From Trichoplax sp. H2 (Eukaryota > Placozoa > Uniplacotomia > Trichoplacea): 61,620 nt of DNA. This document shows positions 1 through 12,480 of this stretch, one piece after another. Both the position numbers and the translations under genes were made by a program. The stretch's first letter is position 1, and each line of letters starts with the position of its first letter. The notes beneath the pieces are model-generated. The model had not been told where the DNA came from. It was given only the letters and a program-made list of their open reading frames with translations, and did not search any database. Where the stretch lies: the NCBI GenBank assembly GCA_003344405.1, contig NOWV01000291.1, positions 1 to 61,620 on the forward strand, written 5' to 3'.

Positions 1-3000
1 TAATAATTTTATAGATAGAGTAAACCAGTCGTATAATGCATTTTACATAGACAGTAGTAGTATTTTAGTATTTCATTATACTTCTTGTACTTGTTAATAA
101 CTACTGTAAGTTTTAGATTACAAGCTAATTTATAACTTTTTACAATTTTCATTGAACGCTGTGACGTATTCTATCGAATAACTAGAAAAAAAGCTCCATG
201 TATTGGGTAAGAAATGAAACTGATTTCTACATAAAACGTGATATTTCTTGTAAATACAATTACGAATATTTCACAACTGTGTATCTGTCGCCCTTTAAAA
301 TAGTCTCAAAACTGGGTGAATAGATTAGTGTTACTGCTACTACGCTTAATATCGAGATTTTATGTAATTTAAATAGTCTTGTAAATCGTAACTTACGAGT
401 AATACAGTACATGAAACTACTGACGACAGATGAGAGCTATCAGCCTCGACCTTAACGTATGACTTAGTACGAATACTACAGCGAGATAAGCTACGAGTAT
501 TTTATCATCATTCACTACCTACTAGCACTTAGTAAAGTAACTTAGTAAAGTATAATACGCTAGAAGTAAATACCTTTATTATCAAGACAAACTTTTAGCC
601 AAAGTTAAACGGATTAGAGTATAATTAACTAGCTAGCGAATAGTCGAATCAAATGTAGATAAAATAACTGAGATGAGAAACTACGATAAGTTTATTGTAG
701 AGGCTTATTTACTTCATAGTTTGTTATCTGTTCATATGATAAGTATAAGCAAAGTCATCACTATCGTCTAATACGCTGAAATCTTAGAGAATACTATCGA
801 CTTTATCTGGTTTTAATGTAGAAGACAAATTGCTTATATATCTATTTTAAACGCTTACTTTTGCTTAGATATTTAAATTTGTATTATAAATATCGCGCTG
901 ATAATAAATCTATTAAGAGACGTTATTACTATAAACACGACTATTACGTAATAACACTAGCTTGACTTGTACTATACGCAATGTGTACATAAATGTTCAT
1001 AGCTAATAGTCGACTCTACAATACTCTACTCTACTCAAGAGTTAAGGATCTAACTAGTACATTACATAAAAGCAATTGTACATGACTATATTTTATATAT
1101 AGTATTACGAGTATCTTATAGGTGTAAAACTAGAAAGTTGATGTTTTTAGTAGTTTTTTGTAGCTTACTTAATATACGTATAACTTGAAGATCATAGTCT
1201 CTGTTTTATTCGAGTTATACACGTATTAAATAACTTCAAATACAGAACGCACAACTGATTTTATTATATATTTTGTATCATTTATATTATATGATGTTAA
1301 TATTATGGCTCTAGTAGTTACTTAGATTTCAGAGTCTGAATCTTAAATAATCATATGTAGTTTTACTTTTATGATAGTATTAGAGTTCGATTTCTTTATA
1401 CCAGCACGATATCTTGTATATTACGAAGTATCAAACACTAAAATATTTAACATATATCACAAAATAGCGTTGCAACAGCATAACTACGAAATACTCGTTT
1501 TAATAACTAGTAATGTTATACATTTGTGTTATGTACGTTGTATAACGTTAACATTCTAGCTGTAACGATTACTCGAATTTCAGAGCATATATCTTGTATA
1601 ACCATATGTAACATTTATGATCGCCTCATAGTTTAACTTGTTGTACTACTTCGATATCTCAAATACGATGAGTTATCGAATACTAAAGTATTATAATACG
1701 TATTACGAGTCAGCTTTTAAACAGCATAACGTTAAAATACTATCTTAACAAGTGATTCTATTATGCACTTTATATCATTTCTCTATATGACGCCAATATT
1801 ATGGCTGTAACGATTACTTGTAGTTCAGGCTGTAAATCTCATACAATCACATGCAATTTTGTTTTCGTAACAAACTTATAGATAAATTATTATTGTACTA
1901 TGTCGATCTTTCGGATAAGATAAACTATAGAGCATTAAACTATTATGATATATAATTAAGTATCATACACTAAAATGGTATAATGTGTATCACAAATCAG
2001 CTTACAGTAACATAAACTTAAAATACATAACTTAGCAAGTGATTCCATTATACATTTTATATCGTTTACACTATACGACGTCGACACTATGGCTATAACG
2101 ACTATTCGGATTTCAGGGTGTAAGTCTTAAATAGTCATATGTAACTTTACGTAACAGCAATTTCATACTTGCATTACCTTATACTATCTCGATATCTCGG
2201 ATACGATAAACTATCGAACACTAAATCTTATAATGTATATTATAAGTCAGCTTTGTAACAACATAAGTTGAAGTACTCATTTAACAACTAACTTTATTAT
2301 ATATTTGTATCATGTACACTGCATATCGTCAACCTTATGGATTACTCGGATTTTAGCGCGTAAGTCTTGCATTATCATATGCACATTTTATAATAGATTC
2401 ATAGTTAAACGTCTAGTTATACTATCGCGATATCTCAGATACGATAAAGTATCGAACACTAAGTGTTATAATGCATATTACAAAATAGCTTTGTAACAAC
2501 ATAACGTTAGAGTACACAAGTTAACAAATGATTCTATTATACACTTTTATCATTTACACTATATGACGTCAACATTATCGCTATAACGGTTTCTCGGAAT
2601 TTAGCGCGTAAGTCTTGCATTATCATATTTATTTTTTTACGATAGCTCCACACTTAAACTTCTTGTTGTACTATCGCGATATCTCAGATACGATAAACTA
2701 TCGAATACTTAAATATCATAATGTGTATTACAAATCAGCTTTGTAACAACATAACGTTTAAGTACACAAGTTAACAAATGATTCTATTACACACTTTATA
2801 TCATTGACACTATATAATGTCAACATTATGGCTATAACGTTTACTCGGATTTTAGCGCGTAAGTTTCGAATAATCATATGTATATTAGCTTTACAGTAAT
2901 TTTATACTTGTATTTCTTTACACTATCTCTAAATCTCGAACACGATCAATTATTCAGCTGATTTTGTTATGTATTTGTGTCATGTAAACGGTATAACGTC

Positions 3001-3550
3001 AACGTTCTGGCTCTAACGATTACTCGGACTTTAGGTCGTAAGTCTCGTATAGTCATGTATAATGTTTTATATACTAACTCGCTATCGCAAATATGATAAA
3101 GTATCGAATGCTAAATATTATAAATATGTATCATAAATCAGCGTTATAACAACGTAACGTTAACATACGCATGTTAACAAGTGATTCTATTATATATTTG
3201 TATTATTTACGCTGTATAACGTCAATATTATAGCTGTAACAATTACTCAGATTTCAGACTGTAATTCTCTTATAAAACATGTGTGATTTCGTTTTCGTAA
3301 CAAAGTTATAGATAAATTATCACTGTATTATTTCGATCTTTCGGATAAGATAAACTGTAGAACGTTAAACTATTATGATGTATATTACAAATCAGCTTTG
3401 CTATAAGATAACTCGAAAATACATAGTTTAATAACTAATTTTATTTTATATTTTTCTGATATTTCTCTATTAATACAACAATACATCCACAAATTGATAC
3501 TATTCAAGGACGTAAGTATACTGATTGTTTACACCTACGAATTCTTCTAA
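1..3550. repeat. Higher-order satellite unit 1
   Basis: The first of three long tandem units. Its opening (TAATAATTTTATAGATAGAG) recurs at 3978 and 8884, and the following roughly 1.2 kb is nearly identical to the start of unit 2. From about 1260 to 3450 the unit is built of about nine diverged subrepeats of roughly 240 bp. Landmarks in each are a GGATTTTAGCGCGTAAGTCT-like core followed by CATATG, and a GATACGATAAACTATCGAAC-like block. Short open frames inside are interrupted and differ between units, so I see no gene here. The window begins inside this unit, so its true 5' limit is unknown. Confidence 0.9.
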
Positions 3551-3555
3551 GTTAC

Positions 3556-3971
3556 TGTAAGACAGTGTAATATTGTATTCTAAGTTGATGATATATTTAG
3601 TAATGTCTACCGTAGGTGTTGTGTTCAACATGTGATAGATATACTCGTTAGAAGCTTAAGTATTAAATATAGCTAGCGTAATAGCTGTAATCCTTTTGAA
3701 GAGGAGCGCTATAGTGCTCACACTAGAGCTTCACATGAAAGGTGTAAACTAGTCTGTATTTGAGATGCTAATACCGAAGTGTGTAGTAAGTAAGGTGCTA
3801 AGACTGTAAACGCGGAAAGGTATATAAGCGAGTAGTTTAGTATAGTAAGTTAGTTCTTTCTCGTTAGAGGTCCTCAGCTAATCGATTACGTTGTATCTTC
3901 GTAAAGGAGGTTTTGTTCAATAAATCTTAATTTTCTAAAGTTTTGAAGGTTCTTGATCTATCAACCTCACA
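3556..3971 (+). mobile_element. Solo LTR of an LTR retrotransposon (416 bp)
   Basis: The element starts TGTAAGACAG and ends CCTCACA, giving the TGT...ACA termini usual for LTRs. It is flanked by the 5-bp duplication GTTAC (3551-3555) and GTTAT (3972-3976), one mismatch apart. Inside are a TATA box (TATATAAG, 3821-3828) and an AATAAA (3919-3924) about 95 bases later, the expected U3-R-U5 order on the plus strand. The same junction between units 2 and 3 (8870-8886) has no insertion, so it serves as the empty site. No internal coding region is present, so this is a recombined solo LTR. The superfamily is not assignable without the internal region. Confidence 0.85.
3821..3828 (+). promoter_or_regulatory. 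TATA box of the solo LTR
   Basis: TATATAAG lies 265 bases into the LTR and upstream of the AATAAA at 3919, as expected for the U3 promoter of a retroelement. Activity is not shown by the sequence. Confidence 0.6.
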
Positions 3972-3976
3972 GTTAT

Positions 3977-6900
3977 ATAATAATTTTATAGATAGAGTAA
4001 ACCAGTCGTATAATGCATTTTACATAGACAGTAGTAGTATTTTAGTATTTCATTATACTTCTTGTACTTGTTAATAACTACTGTAAGTTTTAGATTACAA
4101 GCTAATTTATAACTTTTTACAATTTTCATTGAACGCTGTGACGTATTCTATCGAATAACTAGAAAAAAAGCTCCATGTCTTGGGTAAGAAATGAAACTGA
4201 TTTCTACATAAAACGTGATATTTCTTGTAAATACAATTACGAATATTTCACAACTGTGTATCTGTCGCCCTTTATAATAGTCTCAAAACTGGGTGAATAG
4301 ATTAGTGTTACTGCTACTACGCTTAATATCGAGATTTTATGTAATTTAAATAGTCTTGTAAATCGTAATTTACGAGTAATACAGTACATGAAAATACTGA
4401 AGACAGATGAGAGCTATCAGCCTCGACCTTAACGTATGACTTAGTACGAATACTACAGCGAGATAAGCTACGAGTATTTTATCATCATTCACTACCTACT
4501 AGTACTTAGTAAAGTAACTTAGTAAAGTATAATATACTAGAAGTAAATACCTTTATTATCAAGACAAACTTTTAGCCAAAGTTAAACGGATTAGAGTATA
4601 ATTAACTAGCTAACGAGTAGTCGAATCAAATGTAGATAAAATAACTGAGATGAGAAACTACGATAAGTTTATTGTAGAGGCTCATTTACTTCATAGCTTG
4701 TTATCTGTTCATATAGGATAAGTATAAGCAAAGTCATCGCTATCGTCTAATACGCTGAAATCTTAGAGAATACTATCGATTTATTCTGGTTTTAATATAA
4801 GAGACAAATTGCTTATATGTCTATTTTAAACACTTACTTTTGCTTAGATATTTAACTTTGAATTATAAATACCGACTATTATGTAATAATAACACTAGCT
4901 TGACTTGTACTATACGCAATGTGTACATAAATGTTCATAGCCAATAGTCGACTCTACAATACTCTACTCTACTCAAGAGTTAAGGATCTAACTAGTACAT
5001 TACATAAAAGTAATTGTACATCACTATATTTTATATACAGTATTACAAGTATCTTATAAGTGTAAAACTAGAAAGTTGATGTTGTTTAGTAATCTTTTGT
5101 AACTTACTTAATATACGTATAGCTTGAAGATCATAGTCTCTGTTTTATTCGAGTTATACACGTATTAAATAACTTCAAATACAGAACGCACAACTGATTT
5201 TATCATATATTTTGTATCATTTACATTATATGATGTTAATATTATGGCTGTAGTAGTTACTTAAATTTCAGAGTCTGAATCTTAAATAATCATATGTAGC
5301 TTTACTTTTATGATAGTATTATTGTTCGATTTCTTTATACTAACTCGATTTCGCGTATATTACAAAGTATCAAACACTAAAATATTTAACATATATCACA
5401 AAATAGCGTTGCAACAGCATAACTACGGAATACTCGTTTTAATAACTAGTTTTACGATACATTTGTGTCATGTACGTTTTATAACGTTAACATTCTAGCT
5501 GTAACGATTACTCGGATTTCAGAGCATAAATCTTGTATAACCATATGTAACATTTATGATCGTCTCATAGTTAAACTTGCTGTACTACTTCGATATCTCA
5601 AATACGATGAGCTACCGAATACTAAAGTATTATAATACGTATTACGAGTCAGCTTTTAAACAGCATAACGCTAAAATACGCACCTTAACAAGTGATTCTT
5701 TTATATATCTTGTATCATTTACTCTATATGACGCCAACATTATGGCTGTAACGATTACTCGGAACTCAGGCTGTAAGTCTCTTATAATCATATGTGATTT
5801 TGTTTTCGTAACAAACTTATAGATAAATTATTACTGTACTATCTCGATCTTTCGGATAAGATAAACTATTATGATATATAGTACAAATCTGCTTTGCTAT
5901 AACATAACTTCAAAACACACAGTTTAATAACTAATTTTATTTTACACTTTGTATTATTTATTCTATATGGCGTCGACGTTATGGCTGTAACGATTACTCG
6001 GATTTCAGTCTGTAAGTCTCGTATAATCATGTATATGATTTTTATATGATAGAAATCTTCATAGCTAAGTTTCTTGTTGTAATAACTCGATATGTTCCAG
6101 ATGATGAAGTATCATACACTAAAGTGTTATAATGTATATCTCAAATCAGCTTACAGTAACATAAACTTAAAATACACAATTTAACTAGTGATTCTATTAT
6201 ACACTTTATCTCATTTACACTATACGACGTCGACACTATGGCTATAACGACTATTCGGATTTCAGGGTGTAAGTCTTAAATAGTCATATGTAACTTTACG
6301 TAACTGCAATATCATACTTGTATTACCTTATACTATCTCGGTATCTCAGATACGATAAACTATCGAACACTAAATCTTAGAATGTATATTATAAGTCAGC
6401 TTTGTAACAACATAAGTTGAAATACTCAATTTAACAACTAACTTTATTCTATATTTGTGTCATGTACACTGTATATCGTCAACTTTACGGATTACTCAAA
6501 TTTTAGCGCGTAAGTCTTACATAATCATATGTCATTTTTTACGATAGCTCCATAGTTAAACTTGTTGTTGTACTATCGCGATATATCAGATACGATAAAC
6601 TATCGAACACTAAATCTTAGAATGTATATTATAAGTCAGCTTTGTAACAACATAAGTTGAAATACTCAATTTAAAAACTAACTTTATTCTATATTTGTGT
6701 CATGTACACTGTATATCGTCAACTTTACGGATTACTCGGATTTTAGCGCGTAAGTCTTACATAATCATATGTCATTTTTTACGATAGCTCCATAGTTAAA
6801 CTTGTTGTTGTACTATCGCGATATCTCAGATACGATAAAGTATCGAACACTAAATCTTATAATGTATATTATTAGTCAGCTTTGTAACAACATAAGTTGA

Positions 6901-8875
6901 AATACTCAATTTAACAACTAACTTTATTCTATATTTGTGTCATGTACACTGTATTTCGTCAACTTTATGGATTACTCGGATTTTAGCGCGTAAGTCTTAC
7001 ATAATCATATGTCATTTTTTACGATAGCTCCATAGTTAAACTTGTTGTTGTACTATCGCGATATCTCAGATACGATAAAGTATCGAACACTAAATCTTAG
7101 AATGTATATTATTAGTCAGCTTTGTAATAACATAAGTTGAAATACTCAATTTAAAAACTAACTTTATTCTATATTTGTGTCATGTACACTGTATATCGTC
7201 AACTTTATGGATTACTCGGATTTTAGCGCGTAAGTCTTGCATAATTATAGGTCATTTTTTACGATAGCTCCATAGTTAAACTTGTTGTTGTACTATCGCG
7301 ATATCTCAGATACGATAAAGTATAGAACACTAAAGTATTATAACGTGTATTACAAATCAGCCTTGTAACAACATAACGTTAGAGTACACATATTAATAAA
7401 TGATTTTATTATACACTTTTTATCATTGACACTATCTGACGTCAACACCCTGGCTATAACGATTACTCGGATTTTAGCGCGTAAGTCTTGCATAATCTTA
7501 TGTGATTTTTTATGATAACTTAAACTTGTTGTTGTACTATCGCGATATTTCAGATACGATAAAGTATCGAACACTAAAGTATTATAATGTGTATTACAAA
7601 TCAGCTTTGTAACAACATAACGTTAGAGTACACAAATTAACAAATGATTCTATTATACACTTTTTATCATTGACACTATCTGACGTCAACATTATGGCTA
7701 TAACGATTTCTCGGATTTTAGCGCGTAAGTCTCGCATAATCTTAGATCATTTTTTACGATAGCTTCATAGTTAAACTTGTTGCTGGACTATCGCAATATC
7801 TGATATGCGATATTATCTTTGTAATAACATAACGTTAAAACATACAAATTAACAAATGATTCTATTACACATTTTATATCATTGACACTATATGACGTCA
7901 ACTTTATGGCTATAACGTTTACTCGGATTTTAGCGCGTAAGTCTCGCATAATCATATGCACTTTTTTATGATAGCTCAATAGTTAAGCTTCTTGTTGTAC
8001 TATCGCGATATCACAGATAAGATAAACTATCGAACACTAAAATATCATAATGTGTATTACAAATCAGCTTTGTAACAACATAACGTTACAGTACACAAAT
8101 TAACAACTGATTCTATTACACACTTTATATCATTGACACTATATGACGTCAACACTCTGGCTATAACGTTTACTCGGATTTTAGCGCGTAAGTCTCGCAT
8201 AGTCATATGTATATTAGCTTTACAGTAATTTTATACTTGTATTTCTTTACACTATCTCCAAATCTCGAATACGATAAACTATTCAGCTGATTTTGTTATA
8301 TATTTGTGTCTTGTAAACTGTATAACGTCAACGTTCTGGCTCTAACGACTACTCGGACTTTAGGTTGTAAGTCTCGTATAGTCATGTATAATGTTTTTTA
8401 TACTAACTCGCTATCTCAAAGATAATAAAGTATCGAATGCTAAATATTATAAATATGTATCATAAATCAGCATTGCAACAGCGTAACTTAAAATACGCAC
8501 GTTAACAAGTGATTCTATTCTATATTTGTATTATTTACGCTGTATAACGTCAATATTACGGCTGTAACAATTACTCGGATTTCAGGCTGTAATTCGCTTA
8601 TAATCATGTGTGATTTCGTTTTCGTAACAGAATTATAGATAGATTATTGCTATACTATTTAGATCTTTCGGATAAGATAAACTATAGAACATTAAACTAT
8701 TATGATGTATATTACAAACTAGCTTTGCTATGAGATAACTTGAAAATGCATAGTTTAATAACTAATTTTATTTTATATTTTTCTGATATTTCTCTATTTA
8801 TACAACAATACATCCACAAATCAATGCTATTCAAGGGCGTAAGTATACTGATTGTTTATACCTACGAATTCTTCT
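3977..8875. repeat. Higher-order satellite unit 2
   Basis: The second long unit. It parallels unit 1 base for base over its first kilobase with scattered substitutions, then carries about fifteen 240-bp subrepeats (cores near 5267, 5512, 5757, 5998, 6256, 6495, 6735, 6975, 7215, 7467, 7714, 7925, 8175, 8356 and 8577). The extra length over unit 1 (about 1.35 kb) is explained by about six additional subrepeats. The end block (CCTACGAATTCTTCTAAG) at 8860-8878 matches the end of unit 1 at 3534-3551. Confidence 0.9.
6341..7300. repeat. Homogenised block of four 240-bp subrepeats
   Basis: Four consecutive subrepeats with a period of exactly 240 bases (6341, 6581, 6821, 7061) differ from each other at only a few positions. 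Neighbouring subrepeats are clearly more diverged. Unit 1 has a single counterpart at about 2200-2440. This points to a recent local amplification inside unit 2. Confidence 0.85.
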
Positions 8876-8883
8876 AAGTAACA

Positions 8884-11800
8884 TAATAATTTTATAGATA
8901 GAGTAAACTAATCGTATAATGTATTTTACATGAACAGTAGTATTTTAGTATTTCATTATACTACTTGTACTTCTTAATAAGTACTGTAAGTTTTAGATTA
9001 CAAGATAATTTATAACTTTTTACAATTTTCATTGAACTCCATGACGTATTCTATCGAATAACTAGAAAAAAAGCTCCGATAAATCGGTAAGAAATGAAAC
9101 TGATTTCCACATAAAACGTGATATTTCTTGTAAATACAATTACGAATATTTCACAACTGCGCATCTGTCGCCCTTATAATAGTCTCAAAAGTGGGTGAAT
9201 AGATTAGTGTTACAGCTACTACGCTTAATTTCGAGATTTTATGTGATTTAAATAGTCTTGTAAATCGTAATTTACGAGTAACACAGTACATGAAACTACT
9301 GAAGACAGATGAGAGCTGTCAGCCTCGACCTTAACGTATGACTTAGTACGAATACTACAGCGAGATGAGCTACGAAGATAAAGAAGACCTTAGTAAAGTA
9401 ACTTAGTAAAGTATAATACACTAGAAGTAAATACCTTTAATATCAAGACAAACTTTTAGCCAAAGTTAAACGGATTAGAGTATAATTAATTAGCTAACGA
9501 GTAGTCGAATCAAATGTAGATAAAATAACTGAGATGGGAAACTACGATAAGTTTATTGTAGAGGCTTATTTACTTCATAGCTTGTTATCTGTTCATATGA
9601 TAAGTATAAGCAAAGTCATCACTATCGTCTAATACGCTGAAATCTTAGAGAATGCTATCGACTTAATCTGGTTTTAATGTAGAAGACAAATTGCTTATAT
9701 ATCTATTTTAAACACTTACTTTTGCTTAGATATTTAACTTTGTATTATAAATATACGACTATTATGTAATAAAACACTAGCTTGACTTGTACTATACGCA
9801 ATGTGTACATAAATGTTCATAGCTAATAGTCGACTCTACAATACTGTACTCTACTCAAGAGTTAAGGATCTAACTAGTACATTACATAAAAGTAATTGTA
9901 CATGACTATATTTTATATACAGTATTACAAGTATCTTACAGGTGTAAAACTAGAAAGTTGATATTGTTTAGTAATTTTTTGTAACTTACTCAATATGCGT
10001 ATAACTTGAACATCATAGTCTCTGTTTTATTCGAGTTATACACGTATTAAATAACTTCAAATACAGAACGCACAACTGATTTTATTATATATTTTGTATC
10101 ATTTATATTATATGATGTTAATATTATGGCTGTAGTAGTTACTTAGATTTCAGAGTCTGAATCTTAAATAATCATATGTAGTTTTACTTTTACGATAATA
10201 TTATAGTTCGATTTCTTTATACTAACTCGATATCTTGTATATTACGAAGTATCAAACACTAAAATATTTAAAATATATAACAAATTAGCGCTGAAGCATC
10301 ATAACTATGGAATACTTGTTTTAATAACTAGTTTTCTTATACATTTGTGTCACGTACGTTTTATAACGTTAACATTCTAGCTGTAACGATTACTCGAATT
10401 TCAGAGCATAAATCTTGTATAACCATATGTAACTTTTATGATCGCCTCATAGTTAAACTTGTTGTACTACTTCGATATCTCAAATACGATGAGCTACCGA
10501 ATACTAAAATATTATAATACGCATTACGAATCAGCTTTTTAACAGCATAACGTTAAAATACGCTTCTTAGCAAGTGATTCTATTATATACTTTGTATCAT
10601 TTATTCTATATGACGCCAACATTATGGCTGTAACAATTACTCGGAATTCAGGCTGTAAGTCTCTTATAATCATATGTGATTTAATTTCGTAACAAACTTG
10701 TAGATAAACGATTATTGTACTATCTCGATCTTTCGGATAAGATAAACTATAGAACATTAAACTATTATGATGTATATTACAAATCTGCTTTGCTATAACA
10801 TGACTTCAAAATACACAGTTTAATAACCAATTTTATTTTATACTTTGTATTATATATACTTTATGGCTGTAACGATTACTCGGATTCCAGTCTGTAAGTC
10901 TCGTATAATCATGTGTATGATTTTTATATGATAGAAATCTTCATAGCTAAGTTTCTTGTTGTAATAACTCGATATGTCCATGATGATGAAGCACCGTACA
11001 CTAAGATGTTATAATGTGTATCACAAGTCAACTTACAGTAACATAAACTTAAAATACACAATTTAACAAGTGATTCTATTATTCACTTTGTGTCGTTTAC
11101 ACTATACGACGTCGACACTATGGCTATAACGACTATTCGGATTTCAGGGTGTAAGTCCTAAATAGTCATATGTAACTTTACGTAACAGCAATTTCATACT
11201 TGTAATACCTTATACTATCTCGATATCTCGGATACGATAAAGTATTGAACACTAAATATTATAATGTATATTATAAGTCTGCTTTGTAATAACATAAGTT
11301 GCAATACTCAATTTAACAACTGACTTTATTATATATTTGTGTCATGTACACTGTATAACGTCGACATTATGGCTATAACGGTTACTCGGATTTTAGCGCG
11401 TAAGTCTCGCATAATCTTATGCCATTTTTTATGATAGCTCCATAGTTAAACTTCTTGTCGTACTATCGCGATATCTCGGATACGATAAAGTATCGAAAAC
11501 TAAAATATTACAATGTATATTACAATTCAGCTTTGTAACATAAAGTTAAAGTACACAAATTAACAAATGATTCTATTATACACTTTATATCATTGACACT
11601 ATATGACGTCAACATTATGGCTATAACGTTTACTCGGATTTTAGCGCGTAAGTCTCGTATCATATGTGATTTTTTATGATAGCTTCATAGTTGAATTTTT
11701 TGTTGTACTATCGCGATATCTCAGATACGATAAAATATCTAACACTAAAGTATTATAATGTGTGTCACAAATCAGCTTTGTAACAACATAACGTTAAAGT

Positions 11801-12480
11801 ACACAAATTAATAAATGATTTTATCATACATTTTATATCAATTACACGATATGATGTCAACACTCTGGCTATAACGATTACTCGGGTTTTAGCGCGTAAG
11901 TCTCGCATAATCATATGTCATTTTTTATGATAGCTTCATAGTTGAATTTCTTGTTGTACTATCCCGATATCTCAATAATGATGAAACATCATACACTGAG
12001 ATATTATAATACGTATCACAAATCAGATTTATAAATAACATAACTTATAAATATACTACTTAATAAGTGATTCTATTATATATTTGTATCATTTATACTC
12101 TATGATGTTGGCGTTATGGCTATATCGATTATTTGAATTTCAGCGCGTAAGTCTTAAGTAATCGTATGTAATTTTGCTCTACAGTAATTTCATGCCTACA
12201 TTATCTTATACTATCTCGATATTTCGCATACGATAAACTAGTGAAAAATAAAATATTATAATATGTATTACAAATCAGCTTTGCAAAATAACTTCAAAGA
12301 CTCAATTTAATAACGAATTTTTTACATATCTCAATATCTCAAATATGACGTCTAAATATGGCTGTAGTAATTACTCGAATTTTAGCGTAGAAGTCTTGCA
12401 TAATTATGTGTGATTTTATTTCTATCACAAAGTTATGCATAAATTGTTAGTATTTTATCTCGATATCTCGGACATGACGA
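8884..12480. repeat. Higher-order satellite unit 3
   Basis: The third unit begins with the same block as units 1 and 2 but is more diverged. For example, around 9361-9390 it lacks part of the segment found at 490-540 and 4470-4530. It contains about ten 240-bp subrepeats (cores near 10148, 10394, 10643, 10879, 11137, 11389, 11637, 11883, 12134 and 12376), which become increasingly degenerate toward 12480, where the array fades into unique sequence. No end block like those at 3540 or 8870 follows, so the unit is truncated or decayed at its 3' edge. Confidence 0.85.

Noticed and set aside
3556-3971. The 416-bp block as part of the long satellite unit
   Set aside because: It is absent at the 8870-8886 junction and has LTR termini with a target-site duplication, so it is an insertion and not part of the unit.
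1371-10757. Open frames of 60-80 codons in the 0-11 kb satellite
   Set aside because: They sit inside subrepeats, are broken or shifted between copies, and have biased AT-rich composition. None is preserved in all units.
1-12480. CRISPR-like array
   Set aside because: Repeat units are about 240 bases and contiguous, without short constant repeats separated by unique spacers, and the window is eukaryotic.
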